Positions 34,397-42,888 of a DNA stretch of 64,000 nucleotides are shown piece after piece. Origin of the DNA: Rhizobium sp. FKY42 (lineage in GTDB: Bacteria; Pseudomonadota; Alphaproteobacteria; Rhizobiales; Rhizobiaceae); assembly GCF_005222835.1 (NCBI RefSeq), contig NZ_STGA01000073.1, forward strand, positions 62,001-126,000, given 5' to 3'. A program made the translations under genes and the position numbers. Under the pieces are notes generated by a model. It made no database searches. It was not told the origin of the DNA and saw only the letters and a list, made by a program, of their open reading frames with translations. The number at the start of each line of letters is the position of its first letter. Position 1 is the stretch's first letter.

Positions 34397-35356
34397 TCAG
34401 CCCGCAATACCTTCCACCAAAGCCGCGCGAATGACCTCCAGCACGGAATCCGGCTTGATACCTGTCGCAACTGTCTGGCTCGGCAGGTTATCCCACGCAC
34501 TCGGCGGAAAACCGCGGCCATCCGGCTTCTGGATCGTCTGGCCGTCGGCGATTCCACCGCAGACGACACGAATCGCACCGGTGCGTGTTTCGAACAGATC
34601 GGGGCGAACGAGGTAGACCGCGGCGCAGCTGTCATGCACCACCATGCCGTCGCCAACGCGCTGCTTGTAGAATTCGATATAGAGCTGAGAAATATCCGAC
34701 AAAAGCTTGACGTCGGACCGGCCGCTTTCCACCATGTTTGCTAGGAAAGCACTGGTCATCACGGTTTTCATCGTTACGTCGAGCCCGATAACAACCACTG
34801 GCCACGCAGCGGTCATCACCACATCTGCCGCTTCCGGATCGCCATGAATATTGGCTTCCGCGGCCGGCGAAACATTGCCGTTCACGTCAAACGCGCCGCC
34901 CATGATGATGACCTGTTTGACCAGCCCAGCAATGTCCGGGTCGGCTTTCAAGGCCAAAGCCAGATTGGTCATGCGTCCAACGGCAATGAGAGTGACCTCG
35001 TTTGGATTGGCGCGGACCGTATCGATGATGAACTGATAGGCAGGGCGCGGATCGGCCTGGCGCGCAACGGCTTGCGGGACCGCAACGTCGCCGATTCCGT
35101 TATGCCCGTGAATGGCCGTCGGCCAATAACTGCCGCCGCGTGCTGGATCGAATGTCTCGCCAGCCCCTCTGGCAACCGGGGCCGGAATATCCCAGGCTTC
35201 TGTCAGATAGAGCGCGTTACGTGTCGTCAGTTCGATCGGCGCATTGCCAAAAACGGTCGTGACGCCAATCAGATCGATCTGCGGATGACGCGCCAGAAAA
35301 AGCAGCGCCATCGCATCGTCAATACCGGGATCCGTGTCGAAGATGACCTTGTTCAT
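34397..35356 (-). CDS. Inosine/uridine-preferring nucleoside hydrolase
   Basis: A 319-residue enzyme that hydrolyses the N-glycosidic bond of ribonucleosides. The Ca2+-binding opening DTDPGIDDAMALLFLARHPQ (residues 7-26) is diagnostic; GAFDVNGNVSPAAEANIHGDPEAADVVM (near residue 165) and VVHDSCAAVYLVRPD (near 240, ligand Asp and active-site region) complete the pocket. Substrate preference between purine and pyrimidine nucleosides cannot be set. It is a single gene between acpXL and the exporter gene. Confidence 0.93.
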   Translation of the reverse strand: MNKVIFDTDPGIDDAMALLFLARHPQIDLIGVTTVFGNAPIELTTRNALYLTEAWDIPAPVARGAGETFDPARGGSYWPTAIHGHNGIGDVAVPQAVARQADPRPAYQFIIDTVRANPNEVTLIAVGRMTNLALALKADPDIAGLVKQVIIMGGAFDVNGNVSPAAEANIHGDPEAADVVMTAAWPVVVIGLDVTMKTVMTSAFLANMVESGRSDVKLLSDISQLYIEFYKQRVGDGMVVHDSCAAVYLVRPDLFETRTGAIRVVCGGIADGQTIQKPDGRGFPPSAWDNLPSQTVATGIKPDSVLEVIRAALVEGIAG

Positions 35357-35500
35357 GTGATAATTCCTGAATTCGAATTTGCCAGCACAATAGCGTCGGC
35401 TGGTATCGGCGCAAGCATGTCATCTTGCAGACCCTCTCCTTTTGCCGGCACTGTCCTGCGCAATTCCGTGAATGGACGATCTTGCGCCGTTGCTGATTGA

Positions 35501-36331
35501 ATGACAGAAAGCGGCAACGCCTGCCTCCATCACCGAGCCATCCCCGTGCACGACATCGCCACTCACCTGCTGCTGTTCCTGTTTCTCGCCGCCATCGTTG
35601 CAGGATTCGTTGATTCTATTGCAGGGGGCGGCGGGCTGATTACCGTTCCCTGCCTGCTTCTTGCGGGGCTCCCGCCATTGGAAGCACTGGCAACGAACAA
35701 GGTACAAGGTCCATTCGGTGCGGCATCAGCTACGATTGCTTATGCACGAAAGGGACATGTGAAGCTTTCAACACAGTTGCCGATGGCGCTGATTGCCTTT
35801 GCGGCCGGCGGTACCGGTGCATTGATCGCCTCGCATGTGCCGGGCAGGTTTCTCGGCGCAGCCATTCCGTTTCTTCTCGTCGGGATCGCGCTGTTCTTCG
35901 CATTCAAGCCAAATCTCTCCGATCAGGATAGCACCCGCCGCATCTCACCTGCTGTGTTCGCAGTCACGGCGGTGCCGGTCGTCGCACTGTATGACGGCGT
36001 ATTCGGCCCCGGCGCCGGTTCTTTTTACATGTTGGGCTTTGTGTTGCTGGCAGGTTTCGGCATGCTGAAGGCGACCGCACATACGAAGCTGCTGAACCTG
36101 GGTTCTAACCTTGGCTCTCTCGCCGTCTTTGCCGTCAATGGTGCGATTCTCTGGAAGGTAGGATTGCTGATGGGCGTCGGGCAATTGATCGGAGCACAGA
36201 TCGGTTCCAGTCTGGCGATGCGAAGCGGCGCAAAAATCATCAAGCCGCTGCTCGTCATCTCCTGCGTCGCACTCGCTACCAAACTGCTGGCAGATCCAGC
36301 CCATCCGATCCGTATCTGGCTGGGCATTTAA
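35501..36331 (+). CDS. TauE/SafE (TSUP) family membrane transporter
   Basis: A 276-residue integral membrane protein with about eight hydrophobic helices. The motifs AGFVDSIAGGGGLITVPCLLLAGLPPLEALATNKVQ and YDGVFGPGAGSFYMLGFVLLAG are the two halves of the internal TSUP repeat. Members export or import sulfur-containing organic anions such as sulfite or sulfoacetate. A GTG at 35546 (start HDIATHLLLF) is a possible shorter start. The stop overlaps the convergent cobU by 4 nt. Confidence 0.9.
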   Translation: MTESGNACLHHRAIPVHDIATHLLLFLFLAAIVAGFVDSIAGGGGLITVPCLLLAGLPPLEALATNKVQGPFGAASATIAYARKGHVKLSTQLPMALIAFAAGGTGALIASHVPGRFLGAAIPFLLVGIALFFAFKPNLSDQDSTRRISPAVFAVTAVPVVALYDGVFGPGAGSFYMLGFVLLAGFGMLKATAHTKLLNLGSNLGSLAVFAVNGAILWKVGLLMGVGQLIGAQIGSSLAMRSGAKIIKPLLVISCVALATKLLADPAHPIRIWLGI

Positions 36332-36855
36332 CCCTTCATTTTCAGTGGCAATCCGGCAGCAATGAAGAAAACATCATCGGCCTTGGCAGCCAGCGTTTGA
36401 TGCAGGCGACCGGCATGATCACGAAATTGTCGCGCCATGCGGTTGTCCGGTACAATGCCAAGACCCACCTCGTTCGAGACGAAAACGAAATGGCCTGCTC
36501 CAGCCGCGAGACTATCGATCAGGCGCGCACTTTCGAGTGAAACATCACGCTCGGCCATCATCAGATTAGTCACCCATAGCGTCAGGCAATCAACGAGAAT
36601 CACTCGATCCGCAGACTGTATGCCAGCGAGCGTTTCGACGAGGGCCATCGGCTCTTCATGCGTCGTCCAGTGCGCGCCCCGTTGCTCGCGATGCAGCGCC
36701 ACTCTCTCGCGCATTTCATCATCGAAGATCTGCGACGTTGCCAGATAGTGCCGCTCGAGGCCCGTTTGAAATGCAAGTCCTTCAGCAAACCGCGATTTGC
36801 CAGAACGCGCCCCGCCGAGAACAAAGGTCACGTACGGTCGGGGTGAATCGCTCAT
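36328..36855 (-). CDS. cobU: Adenosylcobinamide kinase/adenosylcobinamide-phosphate guanylyltransferase
   Basis: A 175-residue bifunctional enzyme (CobU, called CobP in some rhizobial work) of the late cobalamin pathway: it phosphorylates adenosylcobinamide and converts it to AdoCbi-GDP. The P-loop GGARSGKSRFAEGLA, the RVALHREQRGAHWTTHEEP segment with the guanylylated His, VDCLTLWVTNLM and FVSNEVGLGIVPDN are all present. Length is normal. No other cob gene and no recognised cobalamin riboswitch is in this neighbourhood. Confidence 0.94.
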   Translation of the reverse strand: MSDSPRPYVTFVLGGARSGKSRFAEGLAFQTGLERHYLATSQIFDDEMRERVALHREQRGAHWTTHEEPMALVETLAGIQSADRVILVDCLTLWVTNLMMAERDVSLESARLIDSLAAGAGHFVFVSNEVGLGIVPDNRMARQFRDHAGRLHQTLAAKADDVFFIAAGLPLKMKG

Positions 36856-37358
36856 TTTCCTGACACCTGAAACAAAAACACCTGCGAAGGCTTACGAAAG
36901 CGGCACATTCGTAGCGAAAGAGGTTGCCGCCGGGCTCATCGTAGCCGAATTCGCAGGTGCATATCTTTATGATGCAAAACCATCACCGATGTCCTGATTG
37001 TATCAGGACAATCGGGCGTTTCAAGAGGATACCCTGTCTCGAAGGGTGAAACTGATTGGCCCCGGTACGCACTACCTGCCGGAGCCATGGCGTTGTTCGC
37101 CGTGCGAGATGGATAACGCAAAAATCCTTACCGGCTGGTTAGCGGATCGTCTGATTTCATGTTCATGCATAGGTCAGCCTGGTTTGTGAAGAGCGACCAA
37201 TGTCATGGCGACCGGTCATCACTTCAGAGTGACATTTCGCTTTAATCTGTTGGGTTATTTCATGAATCGGGTCATTTTGTACGGAGTGACCTAATTCCTT
37301 TACAAACCTGTACCTATAACCGAAGCAATAAGTTGGATGGCAGTGGGAGGCTGGGACG
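36856..37358. other. Gene-free region between cobU and the betaine-binding protein
   Basis: About 500 nt with no convincing gene. It holds a strong 8-bp hairpin GTCCTGAT/ATCAGGAC (36991-37009, 3-nt loop) and, close to the binding-protein gene, GGTCA...TGACC half-sites (37269-37290) that could be an operator. A 66-residue frame at 36797-36997 has no ribosome site and is probably spurious. Confidence 0.45.
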
Positions 37359-38354
37359 ATGAAACTTCTGGCGATGACTGGATTAGCGGCATTTGCCTGC
37401 CTCGGCAGCTTCGACTTTGCGAAGGCAAATGAGTGCGGAGACGTCACGATCGCCAGGATGAACTGGAACTCGGCAGCAATCGCAGCCAATGTCGACAAAA
37501 TTATTCTGGAGGCCGGTTATGGCTGCAGGGTCACACTGGTAGAAGGGGACGCGATCTCGACCGTCACCTCGATGATTGAGACTGGTACGCCGGATGTTGC
37601 GCCAGAATATTGGGTGAACGATCACAGTGAAGGCCTTACCGCAGCTTATGCTTCGGGTAAAATTGTTCAAGGCGCAGAGATCTTGGCTGATGGCGCGGTC
37701 GAAGGCTGGTGGATGCCAAAATATCTCGCAGATGCTCATCCCGAGATGAGGACCGTTGCCGATGCATTAAAGAAGCCGGAGCTATTTGCGGACGCAGAAA
37801 GCGGTGAACCTATCGTTCACAGCTGTCCTGCCGACTGGAACTGCAGCGTTTCAACCGGCCATCTTTTCAAAGCTATCGGAGCAGCGGCCAAGGGCTTCAA
37901 GCTGCAACCAGCCAGGTCTGCGGCCGATCTGGACGCTGGCCTGTCAAAGGCTCTCAAGGAGAAGAAGGGCTGGATTGGATATTATTGGGCGCCCACGACA
38001 ATTCTTGCCCAACACCCTATGGTGAAACTCTCCTTCGATGTGCCCTTTGATCAAACCGAGTGGGATACCTGCACTTCAAAAGCTGATTGTGCCAACCCCA
38101 AGATAAACTCCTATCCAATATCACAGACCTTCACGATCATGACCAGTTCCTTCGCAGGGCGCGATCCAGCTGTGACCGAATACCTGAAGCAACGGAAATG
38201 GGGCAACGCAACGATAAGCTCGCTCATGGCGTGGCAAGCTGAGAACAAGGCCAGCGATGAGGAAGCGGCAAAGTATTTTCTGCAAAATAACCTTGATGTC
38301 TGGACCCGCTGGCTTCCAGTTTTCGTTGCCGACAAGATCAAGCCTGTTTTGTAG
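37359..38354 (+). CDS. Glycine betaine/choline-type ABC substrate-binding protein, orphan
   Basis: A 331-residue exported binding protein with a signal peptide ending about residue 23 (FAKA). The OpuAC/ProX fold is indicated by VTIARMNWNSAAIAANVDKIILEAGYGC, TPDVAPEYWVND, VEGWWMPKYL, and GYYWAPTTILAQHPMVKLSF. Trp residues in WW and YW may form the aromatic box for a quaternary amine. It contains several Cys pairs, and SCPADWNCS and CTSKADCANP may form disulfides. No permease or ATPase gene adjoins, so it would have to use a transporter encoded elsewhere. Confidence 0.85.
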   Translation: MKLLAMTGLAAFACLGSFDFAKANECGDVTIARMNWNSAAIAANVDKIILEAGYGCRVTLVEGDAISTVTSMIETGTPDVAPEYWVNDHSEGLTAAYASGKIVQGAEILADGAVEGWWMPKYLADAHPEMRTVADALKKPELFADAESGEPIVHSCPADWNCSVSTGHLFKAIGAAAKGFKLQPARSAADLDAGLSKALKEKKGWIGYYWAPTTILAQHPMVKLSFDVPFDQTEWDTCTSKADCANPKINSYPISQTFTIMTSSFAGRDPAVTEYLKQRKWGNATISSLMAWQAENKASDEEAAKYFLQNNLDVWTRWLPVFVADKIKPVL

Positions 38355-38435
38355 TAGACTGACGTGGTTGAGCCGCAACAACTCTGCGCCTATCCTGCAG
38401 CGCGATTCGACAATCGATGCGAGCGGAATAGGATA

Positions 38436-38786
38436 ATGAGTACTGTGGCACCAATTGGTAATCGCGAAAGCGTGGCAGATGCACTGGCATCCATGTCACC
38501 TGAAAATGAAAGCTGGCTCAAGTTGATGATGGATAACCCGTCCTCGGACGACGTGCTACTCGACGGCTTGCATCTCTATCTGGACCGAGCGGCTGCCGGG
38601 CGTTTTCTCAACACTCTCAAGCTTCAGAAAGTAGGGGAATGGATTGGAAGTGCAGCTCCGGCGCGGATCCAGATCCGGTTGAGCGAGGCGGCCAAGTCCA
38701 GTCAACATCCGGCCTTCATCGCCTTCCGCGAGGGCTATAACAGGTCCGGCGGGCTGCAACGCGCCTATCCGGCAGCAAAGATCTGA
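38436..38786 (+). CDS. Hypothetical protein, 116 residues
   Basis: I do not recognise a family. The ATG at 38436 has AGGATA immediately upstream and is favoured over an earlier in-frame start. The protein is hydrophilic and mostly helical in appearance (ESVADALASMSPENESWLKLMMDNP, then SEAAKSSQHPAFIAFREGYNR), with no signal peptide or membrane segment. It lies 81 nt after the binding-protein gene, so may be co-transcribed with it, and ends before a terminator. Confidence 0.6.
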   Translation: MSTVAPIGNRESVADALASMSPENESWLKLMMDNPSSDDVLLDGLHLYLDRAAAGRFLNTLKLQKVGEWIGSAAPARIQIRLSEAAKSSQHPAFIAFREGYNRSGGLQRAYPAAKI

Positions 38787-38803
38787 TCTCCGGAAGACTA
38801 TGC

Positions 38804-38831
38804 GCGGGAGAAGTTTTTCTGCCTCTCCCGC
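38804..38831. terminator. Bidirectional terminator between hypothetical gene and entericidin-like gene
   Basis: An 8-bp stem GCGGGAGA/TCTCCCGC with a 12-nt loop containing TTTTT. AAATTTTTAG follows on the plus side. It lies between the convergent stops at 38786 and 38842. Confidence 0.65.
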
Positions 38832-38841
38832 AGCTAAATTT

Positions 38842-39000
38842 TTAGCGAGCAGCGCGCTCTACCTTGCGACCGGCGTCCTGCGTAGCGTTCACGGTATTGG
38901 CGGCATCCTGGCCAACGCCGCGGATCGTGTTGCCGCAGGATGCGAGCGAAGCGGCGGTTGCCATGAGAGCAGCGATAACCGTAACTGTCTTGAGCGTCAT
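38842..39000 (-). CDS. Entericidin-like small lipoprotein
   Basis: A 52-residue protein from the ATG at 39000 (GGAGA 8 nt upstream). MTLKTVTVIAALMATAASLASCGN is a lipoprotein signal with lipobox LASC. The mature part (NTIRGVGQDAANTVNATQDAGRKVERAAR) follows the pattern of the entericidin A/B (EcnAB) family: NTxxGxGxDxxxxG. Such small outer- or inner-membrane lipoproteins are linked to stress or cell-lysis control in enteric bacteria, but their role in rhizobia is unknown. Confidence 0.85.
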   Translation of the reverse strand: MTLKTVTVIAALMATAASLASCGNTIRGVGQDAANTVNATQDAGRKVERAAR

Positions 39001-39216
39001 TTTGAAAGTCTCCGAATTGAACGACACAGAACCGGAAATTATGTTTTCCGGCGCAGTAACGCGCGGGATGTGAAAAGGTTCACAGTGAAGTGACACAGTT
39101 TTTGAGACGCCGTCCGGTTTTCGGGAAACCATGCTTGCAGCGTTAACGATATGTTTTTCGGATAACACCATCGTCGATCACACATGCCTTCAACATTCAT
39201 ATGAGCGGAAAATCCG

Positions 39217-39993
39217 ATGACGGCGCCGAACCCTGCAAGACTCGTTGTGTTGACTGCGGGCGGCCTTAATCCGCAGGTCATGATCAACGCTCTCCAAGCC
39301 CATTTTCCCAACCTGACAGTAATTCAGGAGAACTACGAGAGCAAAACCGATGTACTGAAGCGCCGTGCGCGACGGCTGGGCTGGCTGCAAGCGGTTGGGC
39401 AAATGGGCACCATGATCGTATCCCGCCTCGGCAAGCGCATCACGCAGCAACGGTCAGAAGAAATCATTACACAGTACGGGCTGATATCGCAGCCGCTACC
39501 GACCGTGCCTGTGACGCGTGTCGCATCCCTCAACGACCCGGATGCGCACGCAGCTATCCTGCTGGCAAAGCCTGATATCCTCTTTTCGATCTCTTGTCGG
39601 ATCCTGTCTCGCAGCACACTGGCGATCATTCCCTGCCCAATCGTCAATTTCCACGCCGGGATAAATCCGAACTATCGAGGGCAAATGGGAGGTTACTGGG
39701 CACGCGTGGAGGATGACGAAGACAATTTCGGAGCGACCCTCCACTATGTGGATGCCGGCACGGATACCGGCGATACACTCGCCGAGGTTAGGGTGAAGCC
39801 GACAACGAGTGATACGATCTCGACCTATCCCTTGCTGCTCACCGCAGCCAGCGTCGATCCTACGGTTCAAACATTGACCTCAGTCCTTCATGGCACCGCG
39901 AAGCCTTATACACCATCCGGGCCCTCCCGCCTGCGCTTTCCGCCGCCCCTGTGGACATATCTTTTCAATGGCGTGACCAAATCAATCTGGTAA
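39217..39993 (+). CDS. Formyltransferase-like protein
   Basis: A 258-residue protein whose middle part has the formyltransferase active-site pattern: VNFHAGINPNYRGQMGG (near residue 147, Asn-x-His) and GATLHYVDAGTDTGDTLAEV (near 180, with the expected Asp). These are the conserved Asn, His and Asp of PurN and methionyl-tRNA formyltransferase. It is shorter than Fmt and lacks its C-terminal domain; the N-terminal part is unlike PurN. The substrate could be a sugar amine or other amine. No sugar-modification genes adjoin, so the role is open. Confidence 0.75.
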   Translation: MTAPNPARLVVLTAGGLNPQVMINALQAHFPNLTVIQENYESKTDVLKRRARRLGWLQAVGQMGTMIVSRLGKRITQQRSEEIITQYGLISQPLPTVPVTRVASLNDPDAHAAILLAKPDILFSISCRILSRSTLAIIPCPIVNFHAGINPNYRGQMGGYWARVEDDEDNFGATLHYVDAGTDTGDTLAEVRVKPTTSDTISTYPLLLTAASVDPTVQTLTSVLHGTAKPYTPSGPSRLRFPPPLWTYLFNGVTKSIW

Positions 39994-40154
39994 GACTCTC
40001 CAACTCGCAAAATTTTGCAGCCGGTTGTCAAACTTGATCCAGGTCAGTCTCACGCAGGTTGCAGAGAGTATAGGGATAGTTAGGCAGAACGCCTATCCAC
40101 GCTGTCGAAAACCGCATGATGTGGGGTGACGACATATATTTGAGGCTTTTAGAA

Positions 40155-40268
40155 ATGCATTATGACTGGACTGGAAATGACCATCGTCGGCGTGTGCTGT
40201 TTCGCCTCGGCTGGGCCTTCGTATCCGTAACCGCCGTACTTTCCCTGGCGATTTTTCACTACACGTGA
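40155..40268 (+). CDS. Small single-helix membrane peptide (37 residues)
   Basis: An ATG frame read by hand from the sequence: MHYDWTGNDHRRRVLFRLGW followed by AFVSVTAVLSLAIFHYT and TGA. A basic, hydrophilic N-terminus precedes one hydrophobic helix of about 18 residues, so it should insert with the N-terminus in the cytoplasm. It lies in a 386-nt gap otherwise empty and is followed by a terminator-like hairpin. The upstream AGAA is a weak ribosome site, which keeps confidence moderate. Confidence 0.5.
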   Translation: MHYDWTGNDHRRRVLFRLGWAFVSVTAVLSLAIFHYT

Positions 40269-40317
40269 CGGACAGGTCCGGAGCATAGTCAAGCTCACGT
40301 AATTGAATACCGACGTC

Positions 40318-40354
40318 CGGAGCATTTTCAGTCGCTCAAGTCGAGAATGCTCCG
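40318..40354. terminator. Hairpin between the small peptide gene and the LysR gene
   Basis: A perfect 9-bp stem CGGAGCATT/AATGCTCCG with a 19-nt loop lies between two convergent genes. The right arm is followed by AAATG, so termination is more likely leftward (TTT in the minus orientation). Confidence 0.5.
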
Positions 40355-40379
40355 AAATGTCATGCGCATTCAGAGAGCG

Positions 40380-41267
40380 TCAGGCGTTCAGTTGGGCATA
40401 GGACTCGCGGATTGAATCTGCCACCGCTTTAGCGGGAATGGAGAGGTCCGGCGCAACGACCATTCTGACATCAAAGGACATCAATTCTGGAAGCCCCTCC
40501 TTTGGTCCCAGGATAGCCATCTCATCCGAGACATAGGACCGAGCCATCGGAGCAATCGCAAGATCAGATACGATGGCAGCACGTTGCGCCATAGTATTCG
40601 CACTGAGATAGGCAATCCGGTAGGGACGCCTCATATCTTCCAGTCTGTTCAGCGCCTCCTGCCGCCACAAGCAGCCATCTTCCCAGATCGATAGCGGCAA
40701 CGGGTCACGCATGTGTGCCGTTCCGCACTTTGCCCCGACCCAGACAAGCTTGTCCTCGAAAACCACTTCACCTTCCGTCGGTAGCGGACGCCAGACGCTA
40801 TTCATCAAAACGAGATCGAAGCGCTGCTCTTCCATCTGGCGACGCAGTCGCACGCTCCCATCGACCGTGACATCGACCATGATACCAGGAAATTTTGAGG
40901 CAAAGTTCTTCAAAATGCCCGGTAGTAAACGCTCCGCAATGTCATCCGGCGCGCCAAGTCTGACCACGCCGGAAAGCTCTGGCATGATGAAGCGAGATAC
41001 GGCCTCATTCGAAAGAGCGATCAGCCGTCGTGCATAGGTCAACAAGACCTCGCCCTGAGGCGTCAGCGCAACAGACCGCGCATCCCTGAGAAAAAGCGTG
41101 GTCCCCAATTGGTCTTCCAGCTTCTTGATCTGCATTGAGACTGCGGAAGGCGTTCGTAGGACAACTTCAGCGGCAGTCGAAAAATTGCCGGTATCCGCAA
41201 TCGCGACAAACGTTCTCATCACGTCGTTATCGAGAAGCGGCAGGGTTGCGCGGAACGGCCCGTTCAT
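40380..41267 (-). CDS. LysR-family transcriptional regulator
   Basis: A 295-residue regulator with the N-terminal winged helix (MRTFVAIADTGNFSTAAEVVLRTPSAVSMQIKKLEDQLGTTLFLR, residues 17-61) and the LysR substrate-binding domain (VVRLGAPDDIAERLLPGILKNFASKFPGIMVDVTV). The effector is unknown. It is divergent from the small gene at 41449, with about 180 nt between them where LysR proteins would normally bind; the sequence there includes TTATAATGATATCATTTC, an AT-rich imperfect palindrome. Confidence 0.92.
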   Translation of the reverse strand: MNGPFRATLPLLDNDVMRTFVAIADTGNFSTAAEVVLRTPSAVSMQIKKLEDQLGTTLFLRDARSVALTPQGEVLLTYARRLIALSNEAVSRFIMPELSGVVRLGAPDDIAERLLPGILKNFASKFPGIMVDVTVDGSVRLRRQMEEQRFDLVLMNSVWRPLPTEGEVVFEDKLVWVGAKCGTAHMRDPLPLSIWEDGCLWRQEALNRLEDMRRPYRIAYLSANTMAQRAAIVSDLAIAPMARSYVSDEMAILGPKEGLPELMSFDVRMVVAPDLSIPAKAVADSIRESYAQLNA

Positions 41268-41448
41268 TATGATAACTTTCAGAAATTCTGATATTTATAA
41301 TGATATCATTTCAAGCGGCTTATAGTCAATTCAGACATTCCTCAAGAAAACATCACGAAAAATGATGACTTAGATGAAAACAATCAAATTGTAGAAAGCG
41401 TTCAATGAGCGCATCCTTCCATGGCATAAGCCGGAAAGGAGCATGATC

Positions 41449-41640
41449 ATGGCTTTCGCAGGTTCACACTCAGCATCATCATTGATAACCGCAAGCCGCG
41501 TAAGGGACAGTTTTTTGTCGGCTATCATCGGTAAGGCTTCAGAATTGATTTCGGCCCACAGAAAGCGCAAGGCGCTTGCCATTCTTGAAGCGCTTCCAAT
41601 GGAAGTCCGCAAGGATATCGGCTGGCAAACGGGCAACTGA
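41449..41640 (+). CDS. Small basic protein, DUF1127-like
   Basis: A 63-residue protein from the ATG at 41449, with AAGGAG at 8 nt. The C-terminal part (RKRKALAILEALPMEVRKDIGWQTGN) follows the DUF1127 pattern, a short basic helix with L-x-x-LP...DIGW. DUF1127 proteins in rhizobia include small RNA-binding or phosphate/stress-linked proteins. The N-terminal half (FAGSHSASSLITASRVRDSFLSAIIGK) is not diagnostic. It is divergent from the LysR gene and may be its target. Confidence 0.65.
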   Translation: MAFAGSHSASSLITASRVRDSFLSAIIGKASELISAHRKRKALAILEALPMEVRKDIGWQTGN

Positions 41641-41802
41641 AACAGAGTTTAATCGGAATGCCTTTCAAATACGCAGGAGGATGAGGCTGCCTATCTTGCG
41701 ACATCTTGCATGTCGCAAATGAATGTATCAATGTCGGATTGAGCACATTCAAGGCAGCCTCTTTCACGCGAGGAATAGACGCCTTGCCACGGAGCCCCTG
41801 CA

Positions 41803-42825
41803 ATGACCATAAAGCCACCGGTCAAAAAACGTACGCTGGTTTTTTTCCTGATCCCGGAGTTTACACTTCTTCCTTTTTCAGCGGCTGTCGAAACTCTTCG
41901 TATTGCCAACAGAATGTTGGGATACAAGGCCTATGACTGGCGACTGACCTCCGCCGATGGGCAAAAGGTCTACTCCTCGAGCGGAATCGCATTGGAAGTC
42001 GATTCCTCGCTGGCCGACGAGCGACGCAACCTGAGCGGCGAGCAGCGACCGAGCATGGTGCTCATCTGTTCCGGCATCAATGTCGAGAGCTTTAACAACA
42101 AGTCCGTTTTTGCTTTCCTGCGAGAAACCTACAATCGGGGCGTTTCCGTTGGTAGCCTCTGTACGGGCGCGCATGTGCTAGCGCAGGCCGGCCTGCTGAA
42201 CGGCAAGCGCTGTGCCATCCATTGGGAAAATCTGCCCGGCTTTGCCGAAGCCTTTCCACAGGCCGAGGTCTATGCCGATCTCTACGAGGTCGATGGCAAT
42301 CTCTACACCTGCGCGGGCGGAACGGCCTCGCTGGATATGATGCTGAACCTGATCGGTCAGGACTTCGGCGAGACGCTGGTCAACCGGGTCTGCGAACAAC
42401 AACTGACGGATCGCGTCAGAAACCCGCATGACCGTCAGCGGCTTCCTTTGCGCGCGCGATTGGGTGTGCAAAACAACAAAGTTCTGCAAATCATTGAACT
42501 GATGGAGAGCAATCTCTCGGAACCGCTGTCGCTCATTGATATTGCCGACAGCGTTGACCTTTCACGCCGCCAGATCGAGCGCCTGTTCAGCCAGGAAATG
42601 GGGCGATCCCCTGCCCGCTACTATCTGGAAATCCGTCTCGACCGCGCAAGGCATCTTCTGGTTCAATCTTCGATGCCAATCGTAGAAGTGGCCGTGGCCT
42701 GCGGTTTCGTGTCGGCATCGCATTTTTCGAAATGTTACCGGGAAGTCTATAACCGTTCACCGCAGCAGGAACGCGCTGAACGCAAACTGGTCTCAAATAC
42801 GCCGCGAACACTGGTTCCGGCATGA
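41803..42825 (+). CDS. GlxA-family (DJ-1/PfpI plus AraC HTH) transcriptional regulator
   Basis: A 340-residue protein with an N-terminal DJ-1/PfpI-like domain (residues 10-200, including GVSVGSLCTGAHVLAQAGLL with the Cys) and a C-terminal AraC helix-turn-helix pair (SLIDIADSVDLSRRQIERLFSQEMGRSPARYYLEIRLDRARHLL and VACGFVSASHFSKCYREVYNRSP). Members such as GbdR control glycine betaine catabolism and CdhR carnitine. A dimethylglycine/sarcosine-dehydrogenase-like gene lies 1.3 kb away on the other strand, so a betaine-related regulon is plausible but unproven. Confidence 0.9.
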   Translation: MTIKPPVKKRTLVFFLIPEFTLLPFSAAVETLRIANRMLGYKAYDWRLTSADGQKVYSSSGIALEVDSSLADERRNLSGEQRPSMVLICSGINVESFNNKSVFAFLRETYNRGVSVGSLCTGAHVLAQAGLLNGKRCAIHWENLPGFAEAFPQAEVYADLYEVDGNLYTCAGGTASLDMMLNLIGQDFGETLVNRVCEQQLTDRVRNPHDRQRLPLRARLGVQNNKVLQIIELMESNLSEPLSLIDIADSVDLSRRQIERLFSQEMGRSPARYYLEIRLDRARHLLVQSSMPIVEVAVACGFVSASHFSKCYREVYNRSPQQERAERKLVSNTPRTLVPA

Positions 42826-42888
42826 GACGGCATGATATTGCCGCACGTGCCGGCACGGCCGTCTCATGGCCCTTAAACTGCCGAGATA

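Noticed and set aside
36797..36997. 66-residue frame next to cobU
   Set aside because: It overlaps the cobU start region, has no ribosome site and no protein-like pattern.
36856..37000. Possible cobalamin riboswitch upstream of cobU
   Set aside because: No B12-box-like sequence was recognised; the 36991-37009 hairpin alone is not enough.
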